Positions 12,001 through 23,000 of a DNA stretch of 64,000 nucleotides are shown one piece after another. Location: contig NC_089736.1 in NCBI RefSeq assembly GCF_035083965.1, positions 4,033,501-4,097,500 of the forward strand, written 5' to 3'. This DNA is from Branchiostoma lanceolatum (taxonomy: Eukaryota > Chordata > Leptocardii > Amphioxiformes > Branchiostomatidae). The position numbers were made by a program, and so were the translations under genes. A model generated the notes under the pieces. It had not been told where the DNA came from, ran no database searches, and saw only the letters and a list, made by a program, of their open reading frames with translations. Positions within the stretch are counted from its first letter, which is position 1; every line of letters starts with the position of its first letter.

Positions 12001-15000
12001 TGAAAGTTAGTTAAAATCCTCCCACACCATAAGGTGTATAGGCGGTGCCCATCCCCATTTCATAGCCCTGGGCCACACTGTGGTGCAATCACTGAAGCAG
12101 GGGGCTAGTCCACTGGCGGTGGAGTGTGTTTAACTTCTATACTGTTTCAGAAGTATGTACCATTTTTATAAAGTCTTTGGTATGACTCAATGTGCCTCTT
12201 GTCCAGAGGTGTCCTACCCGGGAGTTAAACTCAGGCCTTCTACACCACAGGGACACCCTGAATCTGCTATTATTCTTACATATTGATAAAAATACACTTG
12301 TTGGAGACTTATCTTTCAAAATATGCCACATTTGTGGAATGAGTCCAAAGGATTGACACAACAGGTGACTATCAGTGACACCTTTTCAAGATGTCAACCC
12401 AGAGACTGGACTGTAACATTTTAGGTTTGAACCGCTCACACACTGACAGACCCCTACTCTTTTCGATAAGTGGTGGGATTTTTAACATGCTTGAGGTGTG
12501 GCTATCTTCAAACACGGGACCTCTAGCTTTACATCTCATCCAGGAGGACGTCCCTAACCAAAGCTAGGTACTCATTGCGGAGTCGAGTGTCCTTTCCAAG
12601 GGCCTGCTAGGCATTCAAACCCAGGCAGTTACTGTGGTTTCCCTTAGAAATCTAAAAAGAACAGCCCCAATGGGAGATGAGAGACTGAGACTTATAACAG
12701 TATAATGATTATATATTGTCTATTTAAGATGAGAGACTGAGACTTATAACAGTGTGAAGATGATATATTGTCTATTTAAGCTCAAGAAACAAATGTTAGT
12801 TAGATATTTCTACAAGGATACAAAGCCAATTAAAAGGGGGAATCGGAGCCAAAAGAAAAGAGAAGAACTTTAGACTGATAAGTCACATAATCATTGTTTT
12901 GTTCCAAATAAACCAAGAACTAGAAATCAGGCATTGTCACATAAATGATTTTATTTTCGATACTATCTTGTGTCACAAATTATAACAAAAAAAATCCACT
13001 CACTTCTTATGATAAATAACTTTTGTGTAGAGCTAATATACAAACTGCTCGAAATTGTTCACAACTTTTGCATTATGATTTTGTCTATAGAAGGAAGGAG
13101 GAAAGAATCTCCCTTTAATAACTTGCAGATATCTATTGGAAGAGTCACCTACACTGTACAACTCAAGCAAGGTATCCAGAAGACAAATACTGTAGAAAGA
13201 AGGGCCAATAATACTGTTATATCAGGAACAAACATAACATCTCCATCCCCCCAGCTAGAACCAAAAGACTACAGGACTCTTTCCTACATAAGGCAATCAG
13301 TTTGTACAACAATCAGTAGCGCTCAATGTGCAATAACGCTTGGATGTATATATTGATATATTTGATATGTTGTATTTTTTATATAGGTGTTTTCTATTTT
13401 ATTGTGTATATATAGTGTCTGACCAACAGAGGCCATATAAATATCATCTCCATTCAGGTATCATTATTTTGTCTGTAAGTTGTGATATTTTGAATAAAGA
13501 ATTGAATTGAATATTATTTGTGGGTGAGAGAGTGACATACTTAACACTACCTGATGATGTGAAACACTAAGCAGGGTGCATGGTATATGGACTGACATAA
13601 GCTCCCTGTTGCTAATAGTAATATATGACATTGTGTGATGATTTGGCCCTAATAGTCTCAGTCAATTGTTACAAATTATGCTGGTGTGTTACGCCGAACG
13701 GCAGTTATATCAGCTATATACATGAAGATACAGATAGATACAGATACAAAAGTCTGCTCCCAAAGATCTGTGTGAAAGAAAACTTTGTCACTTGTAGCAC
13801 CAATAAAATAATGTCACAAAAAGAAAAGTCATTGGATTGCTAACAATAGGAAACATCTCACCGCCTTCATTTCATCATGATTGTAAATATGGTTAGGGAC
13901 TCCATTCTAATATTCCTAACTGACCTAAGTACACTTGTCTTGTAGAGAAACGGAACATATATAAAGCAAGGCAATAAATGTATCATACTGATTTTCGGCC
14001 TCCAGGGCACCAGAAGAAGTAAGCTAAATTGTACAAATACAAACCTCTGCACTAATTCTTGCCCTATGTCCCCATAGGACCCGAGTTGTCTTCTTGGAAT
14101 GTATCCAAAATGCCTGACTCTGTTAGAAACTTATAATTTTTTTATCGACTTGTTTGATTCCTTTTCTATAAAGAATACTTTGATGTTTACCCTTAACCCA
14201 GCCTAAAGAAGAGAGAAAGGTGTCTACACTACCTATGCTCTACTGCTGTAAAGAAAGTCTTGACTTTTCTCTCTTCATCATCATCGTCATCTTTTTCCAC
14301 AACATTGGAGGGACTGATGGTTTCTAGGGTAGGTGGGCGCGGCAGGTTGTTAGGGACATCCGTAACCATGGGCGATGTGGGCGCACTTGCGGAGAGTCTC
14401 TCGTTGTCCGCCGGGGGTCTCCTTGTGGAAGCGAAGTCTTCAAGGTTTTTGTAGGTTGTCGTCGGCCCCTTAGGAATGGAGACAGGGGTGGGGGAATGTC
14501 TGCAAGGAGAAGGAATAGTTGAATAATTTACGCCAAAAATAGTTACCCAAGCAACTGGATAAAATTTCTTATCTTATCTTATTACCTGGATGTCTAACCT
14601 TCATCAATGTACTAGCAGTTGAATAATTGTAGAAATGTATTTGTATCTGTATAGCAGGTGTACATTACCATCCTACGTTAAAAGACTCTAACTGCTCTGC
14701 ATGTGGTGCAGCTGGTTACATTCAGAATCTATAACTTATTTCGAACGACCTGTCACACCTAACCCTTTCACATCTACATGTAACTCGAGGCTAATTGTTT
14801 TAAGCTATCTAGTGATGATGCCTCTACTGTATTTTTACAGAGACTCCAATCATATCACAATCATATAATTATCAAAAATACTACTTTACATTTCAATAAG
14901 GAATAAGCTCTCAGGAGGCCCACAATGGACAAAAATCTGCAGAACCACAGTACCCTCCTTACATATTAACTATCTTCACAATCCAATCACAGTGACAGTA

Positions 15001-18000
15001 ACAACATTTACATGTAGTTGAAACACTTGTCCACATACATTGCACATTAACACACAAAAACAATACCTAGCAGCAAAAATATTGACCTCACAGATTCAAA
15101 TCAAGTTTTTGTCAGACTCTGTGAATTTGCATGAAGTTTACGCTTTTGAGACTGAAACACAAAAAAAATAGATTATCACATTACTAATCGCTCTTGCTTA
15201 TGCCATATTCTTAGCAGTACTTTGTGTGCAATACTTTGAAGAAAGAGACAGGAGATCTACTGTGGGCTTACCTATGTTCTGATACAGAAGTAGATCTGTT
15301 GTACGGTCTCTGGATAAAAGACAGAAAACAAAGAAGGTTAAAACAGTCAACTGCAATCAGGATAACAGAGTACTTTGTATACAACTAGACTAAGTGTTTT
15401 TTACCTAGCGGACATTACAGTGACTGTCTGACACCTTCTTCAGGGCAATACTGACTGGTTTTATTTCCCACTGAAGCTATTGGTTCCACTTGAGGAAATT
15501 GACAGATGGTCAAACACAAACCTTCAAATTAAAGCAACATTCACACCAGCTCCTAGCATTCACTGTCACCTGCTGTATATCTCCCACCACTTTAGTTCAG
15601 TGCCCAGAAGTGGTATTATTATAATCATGATTAAAAAACAGGAAAACTTACTTTTGCTTGTCTGGTGGGAGTTGGAGGTAACTACCACGGAATAAAAAGA
15701 CTCTTTTTACACAACCAAGAGATTTATTCAACCAACGTTTCAGTGACCGTCTGTCACCATCTTCAAGGCAATTCTGACTGGTTCACATTGCACTGCAGCA
15801 CAGGTGTCGTTGCTTATAGATTAGTATTTACATGTATTTGTTTTACATACATGTATATACAGTCACAATGAATGACATCACAATGCGGTCCCAAACGTAC
15901 TCACATACACAACTACCTGTGCTGCAGTGCAATGTGAACCAGTCAGAATTGCCTTGAAGAAGGTGACAGATGGTCACTGAAACGTTGGTTGAATAAATTT
16001 CTTGGCTGTCTAAAAAGAGTCTTTTTATTCAGTGACTTACCGACCCTGGGCAGCCCTGGCTGTGTGTACTGAACAGCCAAACCCAAAAATGAATAAAAAA
16101 AGAAGATAATCTTACCTTTGCATGTCTGGTGGGCGTGGGAGGCAGAGCGGAGTTCATGGAAGTGTTGGGATCTGTGACTTACCTTTGCATGTCTGGTGGG
16201 CGTGGGAGGCAGAGCAGAGTTCATGGAAGTGTTTGGGATCTGTGACCTACCTTTGCATGTCTGGTGGGCGTGGGAGGCAGAGCAGAGTTCATGGAAGTGT
16301 TGGGGATCTGTGGAGTAAAGCTGTTGTCGGCCAGCTTCATGCACTCGTTCATCGTCCGGATAAACGTGTCGCACGTCGCAGACAGCAGCGAAGACGACTC
16401 ATGGAGCATCTGTGGGGAGACAGCGACATGAATATTTGACAACACATTCAATCTCTTACACACAAGGTGACTAGTTCTCAGAAGCTTTTGAGACTATCGC
16501 TGTCTCTTTCTTAACCAAAATGTCAGGTCTTGTCTATTCTTCAATTAGCTTTTTGGTCTCTTTTGATTTAAGAAAACTCTCAGCACAATCTGTTTTTAGA
16601 GCATTGAGTACTAAAATGACATTTTTTTTAACGGTTCTCAGTGGCAAATGTGCTGGATGTTGGCACATTGGCAACCAAATCCGCAGTGTGTTTTTTCGCA
16701 CACAGGTTGACAGATTAGCCGAATAGGCTCAGTGGGCATCACTCCACCGTTCGGGAAGGTAGTGTAAGTGCCTTTCCCAAGGGCACAACGTCTGGGCATG
16801 GTGAGTATAGAACTCAGGACCTATTGATTCCGAGTTCAACGCTCTAACTGTTACGCCATGCCGACGTCACTAAATGACATTTAAGTACATTTAATAGGTA
16901 CACTAAGGAGGGCACTACAGGCAACAAGACCTTTTTTCTTCTGTATGATTAAAAGGAAAATACATATCAAGAGATTAAATAAATTTGAAAAAAAATGAGT
17001 TTCATCTAACCTCCTGATGACATGTTGTATAATCTAAGTAACCTAGTACGTAATATGAACCTAGGTTTTGGCTTGGCATTTAATCATTATATTCTTAACG
17101 ATTTATAAATAGCTTACTAGTAGTCTCATGCATTTTTTCCATATGCGCTTCAGTCTTGTGATGGTTTTTGTTAATTTTGTTTCTTCTATGTAATTTTACT
17201 TTGTGTTTTGTGTCCGCCTCTATGTGCGTGTGTGACGCACCTTGTGAAAGTTTGTATTGAACTTTGAATACTGTTCCCAGGGCTAACCCTTTGTAATAGC
17301 CTTCGGCTAGTTGGGTAGTCCTGGCTGTACTTTTCTACTGTCGAATAAAATCAAATCATATCAAATCTAACCTCCTGGTCTACTTGCTCTGGATCCTCAG
17401 CAGCAGTTTTGATGTTGGAGACTTGTTGTAGTAGTAAGTCACAGTACAGTCTCAGCTCTGACATCTTCCCCTTCAAGGTTTCCTTAGACTCCTCCAACCC
17501 TGGAAGGAACAATAGCAAGGCATTCTAATCATGGCAACACAAAAATACTGTAACAGTGTACCGGTAAGTCTTTTTGTGTTTGTTGTGTTTTTTTCTGAGA
17601 TAACACTGAATCTTGAACGAGGACATCAGTGATGTCATCTCAGGAGACAATGGGTTTAATAGTAGGTATTTAATAATACCTTCTGAGATAGGTATAATAA
17701 TATCTATTAATGATTAACTTAAAGTAAAATCAAGCACCTCAGTTTTGGCGCACATAATCCCTAGCTCTAAATGACCCCTGCAACCTGAGACTTACATGTA
17801 CATAGCCTCTACCAGGCCCTGTCCTATCGCTGGGAAATAGTAGAAATTGGCCGAGGTAGTCCGCTTTACAGGGTAGTCCGCTATACAGTGAACCTCCATT
17901 ATCAATGGACGGGGCCTGCGTCCATTGATATCAATGGAGCGGACTACCCTGTATAGCGGACTACCTTGGTCGATTTCTACTATTTTCCCAGCGATAGGAT

Positions 18001-20084
18001 GGGGCCTGGTAGAGGCTAGTACATGTGTACAATTATCCATTATAGTAAAGAAGATCTTCAGTTCGTGAGCATTAACATTGAACCACCATGTTTATCTAAC
18101 TTATTCTTTTATCAATTACAAGAAATTTTCCTTTTTTCCCCTGCAAAATACACCTAGAGGTCGCCCTAGAGGAAGACGGGTAAGATCAGCTCTTCAACAC
18201 GCTCCAGGGGCTGGGGATCACCAGAACTGACTAGAGGGTCTACGCGGAGAGCAGACAAACATGGCGAGCCCTATGCATGTCTGCAGCCGCCATGCATCAG
18301 ACACTGATGCTTGCGAACAATTGAAAATACAGGCTATAGATGGGCATTTCGAACCCTGAGTTTGTACTACTACTACATGTATGACTGTAAAAGTTTGACA
18401 CACCTTGTTCTTTCCTGTTCCTGCTGTCTGCCAGACAGGCCTTAGCGGTCCCCAGCGCGACGACCCAGGTCTGTCGCTCCGCCGGCGTGGCTGCCTTCAC
18501 GTAGAAGTGCTGCTCATGGGGGATGATCAGGTCAAACCTGGACTGGTCGGTCGGGTGGACTGGAGCAGAGAAATGGAGAAATATGTAAATTGGTCCAACT
18601 AAATAAAGCTAGCCAAAACTAACAGTGCAATAAAGACATACATGAGTATTTGTGTGGACTGTCCTAGAACAGTAAAATCATTGTCAGTGTACTTATTTTA
18701 GTATTGATAATAAGTATTATAACTATGATTACTGGACAAAACATCTATTGCTGGTTGAAAACCAAAGACTTGTCACAGTCCTCAATTATATCTAATTGCA
18801 GTTTAAGCTACCTGAAGAAGAGAACACTTTGACAGTTTGATTCTGGTGCGGTATCACCTTCAAATAACCCAAACTACATTTCTCCTTAAACTCTCCTACC
18901 CCTGATGTATTAAACTCTCACCTGCGATTTCACAGACAGACATCTTCAGCGCTCCTTTGCTTCCCTGGTGCACCTCCTCCTGTGACTTGTAGTACGCCAG
19001 CACGCCGTTATCTAGCACGAACCAGCGCGGCTGCCAACCTAGAAATAAAAGCGTAAAAGCATGGTAGGATTTGTTGTCAAGGATCAGGCCTCAAAATAGT
19101 CTTCCTGCATACCTTTACCGGTCCTTCCCAGTGTGAGTGGATCAAATAAATCTGGATATGCAGCTTGTACTCTTCAGTACAAACGCCTTGGTGAGGTTTA
19201 ATGGGTATGCAATTCAAACAAACAAAAGAAAGCACATTATCTCTACCATTACATAATAATATAATTATTATACTCATGATCATGTGGATATAATATAATT
19301 ACATACACATGAGGTTAGGTGCAGGTTAAACAAACAAACAAAGGTTGACACCTGGGCTACGTACAGGATTGTGTCAAAGGAAAACTTAAAACACCGATTT
19401 CCTCCTTTTATCCCCTACCACAAATTAAGTCCCCACAGAAATAAATGTATCTACTGTATAAAACGGGAATCAGTGCAGCTAACTTGGGGTCAACGTCCTG
19501 TGGCCTGTGGAGTCATCAGCACACAATTCACCTCTCCTCTCGGTCGTTCACATTATCGAAGAAATTTCACTAATTTTCCAGACTTAAATTTTTTCAGTGT
19601 TTCTTTGCCAGTATTTTTAGGTTCCTTGAAAGCGACGATAATTGCCCGAACAAAGGCATAAACGTGTTAAGCAAACAAACCGGGTCACGTCAAAGCTGCC
19701 ACGTATACCGGTACATGCAACACACGGACATTTGGCGAAACAAATGAACTACAACAACATCGGTGGTACAAGAGGAAGTCATTTAACAAGCGGAGAGCAT
19801 TTGATAAGATTCTGCAAGAATATCAGGCCTTGATGACCGATAAAATATACAGATTGATATTTTTCGTAAACCCGGAAGTAAACACTGTGATAGCGGTGTG
19901 TCCAGAACATGACCTGGTCACCCAACGAAGAACACGTTTTACCGAAGATCTCAGGCACTTAAGACCTTCTTTATTTATCTTAACAATACATTAAACACTT
20001 AAGTACCACTAGATACCCAAAACAAGCTTTCTACAATTTCTTACCGCTCAAATAATTGGTCCATTTCCAAAGAACTCCCTCCAT
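9017..20084 (-). CDS. PLEKHA8: FAPP2-type glycolipid transfer protein (PH plus GLTP domains), complete
   Basis: Thirteen exons join in frame to 506 residues: 20084-20045, 19038-18922, 18559-18404, 17499-17372, 16409-16251, 15309-15272, 14499-14233, 11919-11834, 11363-11305, 10874-10744, 10316-10246, 9732-9671, 9223-9017. The N-terminal PH domain (residues 1 to about 95) starts [19 protein letters not shown], keeping K7, W8 and R18, which bind phosphatidylinositol 4-phosphate in FAPP proteins. A conserved helix ([19 protein letters not shown]) and a Pro/Ser-rich linker follow. The GLTP domain (about 293-506) keeps the glycolipid-binding set D344, N348, K351, W391 and H429. The family carries glucosylceramide at the trans-Golgi. 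An in-frame ATG six codons upstream (20102) is possible, but the family begins at MEGVL. Human FAPP2 is of similar length. Exon 5 ends inside a 68-bp repeat. Confidence 0.95.
9885..10225 (+). mobile_element. tRNA-derived SINE in PLEKHA8 intron 11
   Basis: A tRNA-like head (TGGCATAGTGACAGAGC, then B-box-like GGGTTCAATCC near 9930) is followed by a conserved body of about 230 bp and a GATAGA/AG simple-repeat tail at 10190-10222. The tail ends about 20 bp from the exon 11 splice donor of the opposite-strand gene. Confidence 0.7.
10938..11005. mobile_element. Half copy of palindromic MITE
   Basis: It shares AAAAAGAC..TTTTTACACAACC and CAACGTTTCAGTGACC with the left arm of the element at 15692-16035. 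The opposite arm is absent. It lies in the 3' part of PLEKHA8 intron 9, near the exon 10 acceptor. Confidence 0.5.
11598..11775. mobile_element. Diverged palindromic MITE copy
   Basis: Same family as 15692-16035. The left arm has ACACAACCAA, a GATGTTTCGGTGACC core and TTCACTTTGCACTGCAG. The right arm ends CTTGGTTGTG near 11750. It is more diverged than the 15.7-kb copy. It sits in PLEKHA8 intron 8. Confidence 0.5.
12021..12265 (-). mobile_element. SINE-like element in PLEKHA8 intron 7
   Basis: On the minus strand a tRNA-like head (CTGTGGTGTAGAAGGCCTGA, then GAGTTTAACTCCCGGG) lies near 12250-12210. A body follows toward 12021. The boundaries are approximate. Confidence 0.45.
12425..12650 (-). 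mobile_element. SINE of the same core family as the fold-back SINE
   Basis: The stretch CCCCTACTCTTTTCGATAAG matches the core of the SINEs in the fold-back arms at about 4588 and 5735 (opposite strand). A B-box-like GGGTTTGAATGCC lies near 12620 on the minus strand. It lies in PLEKHA8 intron 7. Confidence 0.5.
12675..12780. repeat. Two-copy 52-bp tandem repeat
   Basis: GATGAGAGACTGAGACTTAT begins at 12676 and again at 12728. The two units differ by a few bases and a short indel. Confidence 0.8.
13360..13515 (+). mobile_element. Probable non-LTR retrotransposon 3' tail
   Basis: An AT-rich stretch ends in GAATAAAGAATTGAATTGAAT, a short direct-repeat tail like those of L2/CR1-type LINEs. No reverse transcriptase frame remains. 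It is in PLEKHA8 intron 7. Confidence 0.4.
14527..14613. mobile_element. MITE fragment
   Basis: CCAAAAATAGTTACCCAAGC and CCTGGATGTCTAACCTTCAT match the ends of the MITE at 6895-7075, but here they lie close together with the internal part missing. It is in PLEKHA8 intron 6, just upstream (in gene sense) of exon 7. Confidence 0.5.
15692..16035. mobile_element. Palindromic MITE, best-preserved copy
   Basis: The left arm (15692-15810) and right arm (15910-16035) are inverted copies, sharing AAAAAGACTCTTTTTACAC, CAACGTTTCAGTGACC, TCAAGGCAATTCTGACTGG and GCACTGCAG. The centre is about 100 bp. Related half or diverged copies lie near 8836, 10938, 11598 and 15370. No protein is encoded. It lies in PLEKHA8 intron 5. 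Confidence 0.75.
16116..16307 (-). repeat. 68-bp tandem triplication covering the PLEKHA8 exon 5 splice donor
   Basis: On the minus strand three units start at 16307, 16239 and 16171. Each has 56-57 nt of coding-like sequence (reading [19 protein letters not shown] in unit 1) preceded by CAG and ending at a donor: GTAGGT at 16250, GTAAGT at 16182 and GTAAGA at 16115. The 11-nt spacer between units (GTAGGTCACAG or GTAAGTCACAG) is far too short to be an intron. Only the first donor keeps the gene in frame, because reading on reaches a TGA in unit 2. Confidence 0.85.
16735..16866 (-). mobile_element. tRNA-derived SINE in PLEKHA8 intron 4
   Basis: On the minus strand a tRNA-like head (GGCATGGCGTAACAGTTAGA) is followed by GGTCCTGAGTTC. 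The body includes GTTGTGCCCTTGGGAAAGGC, which is also present in the SINE at 9885-10225. It is probably 3' truncated. Confidence 0.65.
17080..17368 (+). mobile_element. LINE 3' end abutting PLEKHA8 exon 4
   Basis: The stretch with TAGCCTTCGGCTAGTTGGG, ending in GAATAAAATCAAATCATATC, looks like the 3' end of a CR1/L2-type non-LTR element. Its tail reaches within a few bases of the exon 4 donor (GT at 17371-17370 on the minus strand), so the retroposon forms the first bases of the intron. Confidence 0.5.
17791..18030. mobile_element. Near-perfect hairpin MITE in PLEKHA8 intron 3
   Basis: The arm at 17791-17892 pairs with 17931-18028. Both contain GCCTCTACCAGGCCC, CCTATCGCTGGGAAA and GGTAGTCCGCT..ACAGGGTAGTCC, directly or inverted. 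The short centre contains a second small palindrome around TCCATTGATATCAATGGA. No frame is encoded. Confidence 0.75.
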
Positions 20085-23000
20085 CTGTGGCCGGTCCGAC
20101 ATCTTTTTTTTATTTTCATTGCAGCCTCGTTTTCATACAGAACGAGTCCTGATTGGCCAGATTTTTGGCGTGACGTATTTGAACTGAAGCCGGTCACTGC
20201 GCAGGCGCGACAACTTTTCAACCTGTCAACTCCAAGCAGATGTTGGGTGGTAGAGTCAGGGTGTGGCGGGTCCACTTGTGCGGCTTGCATGTTGGTGGAC
20301 ATTTCAGAGCCGATACCACAGTCAGAATCGTCAGCTGTCTTGCTCATTGGGTCCATGAAATATGATTCATGTAGTCGAAGGCATGTACCGTAAAGTCGAT
20401 TATATATCACCCGCACTGTGGTATCCTTGTTGGACCATTTCTATGCAATTAAAAGAAGCTATCAGAAAAGTCAATAACATGTATATCAAGAAATCCAGTC
20501 TTACTTTGTTTTTGTTCTGTGATAGAATTGATACTCGTAGCCCTATATATATAGTTGTGAAACAATCAAATTGCTCAGCAGACAATCATTCCATGCAAAT
20601 TCAAGCGACGTATCGTGTTATATAGATTAATTAGTCTGGCCAATTTTCAAAACCTTACAGGTTAAAGAATTACAACGAAAAAAAATTAGGTCGAAAGATT
20701 CCGTGTTTATCTTATGTGTTTTGGACAATAGATGGCGATTTCATTTGGATATAAAATGGAATAGAATGTGTTTTAGCTGATATAAAACCTGTCTACCAAT
20801 ACTGTTATGATTGTGCTATTGTAGAAAGTGAGAACAATATAATGTTTACTAGTGAAAATATTACCAAAGTAGTCCTGTTTCAGAAGTCGGTAAAACAAAC
20901 TCGCACAGTATCCCGTTTTTCTCTTTCTGAAAACTGGCAAAAATATTAGTGATAAAATCCAGCCAGTACTGTAGTACCCATGTTAGGCTTTTACTGGACA
21001 GGAACCGACAGATAATTGACCAGTTTATGGTCACTGTGGGACGGAACTGCAGTCATAAACAAATCCACAAGGGGACGCTGGTCGAATCAGCTTAGCCTGG
21101 GGAATGGCTGACTGGTACATGCATATATGAACGTATTGCAATAGCGTTTTCAACAAAATGCAAGTTTCTGTTAATATTTTTGTGCATTTTCTGTTTTCTT
21201 CGTTGCTTCTATACCTGCTCCCACGACAGCTGCACTGTCGACACATTTAGAATCATGGGAAAACGATGGGTCTGAGCAATGTCCTGAAATGGTATTCTAG
21301 GGCATCAATTTATAGTCTTAACAACGACTTTTAAATGCTACCAAAACAGCTATATGTTTTTTTTCGTGTTGCAATTAGCATAATCTAAACGGGTCGCATG
21401 AAATGACGACACATTTATATCTAATTACTTAAACACAAATGTCTTCAAAAACTGGCACAGTCAACGTCAAGAGAAGGTCTAACTTTTCACATTTGGGACG
21501 AAATAATCCTAGTGAAATTATTTCAAAATGAATGTGACCAATCACCTTCTAGGATATCGAGTGTTCACCAATGGCGAGACAGTACGTTTTCGCGCGTTTG
21601 CGTATCATCGACTTCATCGTCTATAACTGTAAGGTTATCCTCTTTCTAATCTACAGATATCACGATTTGAACACATCTGCACGGGTCATTTTACTAGCCA
21701 AATCAACACTGCGTGCAATGTAAGTCCCCAGCACTTTAACATTTAGAATGTGTTGCCACACCCTAGAACAAAGGCTTTATCATATTTGCTGCATGTAAAT
21801 CAGATGTCCACTAGGAAAGCGGAGAGGAGAACCATCGGATAAACAGCTTCAGGGTAGACCTCTGCAGAAAAGGTCCCATGGACAGGGATGACTATACACG
21901 ACGACGAGCTGTGATCCCTCCTCATTAGTCCGACAACAAACATCCTTAGAATTTCGAAACTCCGCAAGACACTGGTTCAAGATCATTTCCAGACCAAGAA
22001 GACGCTATGAGCCAGCCAATTAAGGTAAGCGATGGTATCAATCACATCCATCGGTGTATACAATTTGTCAATTTGTTGCATGATATTTGGCTTCCAACAA
22101 GAGCTAATTATCATCTTTCATTATCGACTATCGAGAAAAGGGCTAAATTTTGCCCAAGAATCAGATACGTCGATTGCATGTATATTAATTCCGTCGAAGG
22201 CAAAAATGTTCTTCCATACTAAGCGATGTCCAATATGGCGGACGTTAGGCCCATGTTGTTCTTGATTTGATGATCGTGTAGGAATGGTGATGTGGACCAA
22301 TAAACCACTTTTATTTAGACATTCTCATCTTTATCAATACGTAAAACATCGGTAAAAACATTTATACGAAGTAATCTAGCATAAAACTGAAAATGCAATC
22401 ATCGAAATATATATGTCGCAAAGATGGGTGTTCACAACTTCCAACACAAAACAGAAATGACTCGATGCATCTCTTTTAACTAGCCGTGCAGTATCACGGG
22501 CAAATGTAGAAACTCGTTTCATACACTGCTTTCTTAAAAGAATAGAAAGTATAATCTGGTTTGTATATCTGAAAACTCCCGTGGATGTTGATATATGCTG
22601 ACGGCATGGTTAGCTATTTGACACGTATTTCTGTATCAGATCTATCGGCGTGATTCGACATGTAAGTCGGACGTCATGGGAGGGGAGGACACTTGGGACA
22701 CTGACCTCATGCTGGCGCATCTTTAATTTCTTCATCAACAGTTTCCAATGTCTACAATTTTCTATGTTTTATGATATCTCTGATGATTTTTTTTTATTCT
22801 ACCCTATAGCGACCCAATATTTTCACATATAGATCTGTGTAGTGTGCTCATATTCTTTGGCAGCCACCACAAAACCTTGTTTCTGCACAAGGCAGCGTTA
22901 TCGAGACCTCCATCGATTTGTTTTGACTGAAATCCCGGTGATATTTTGACCTGTAATGCCTCATTTTATAGACATAAGACAATTTGCATCAAGAAATGGT

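Noticed and set aside
15943-16463. Long minus-strand frames reading through the 68-bp units ([16 protein letters not shown]) as a separate gene
   Set aside because: This is an out-of-frame reading of the PLEKHA8 exon 5 repeat. Repeated units make long frames by chance.
17792-18040. 82-codon minus-strand frame as a small protein
   Set aside because: It lies entirely in the hairpin MITE. The peptide is the palindrome read through.
20048-20416. 122-codon minus-strand frame overlapping PLEKHA8 exon 1
   Set aside because: It reads the exon in a different frame from the conserved MEGVLWKW start and has no recognisable domain.
22007-22024. MSQPIK plus a GTAAGC donor as the first exon of the EcKinase gene
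   Set aside because: Joining it to the kinase exon acceptors gives a stop or the wrong frame, so it could only be an upstream short frame or chance.
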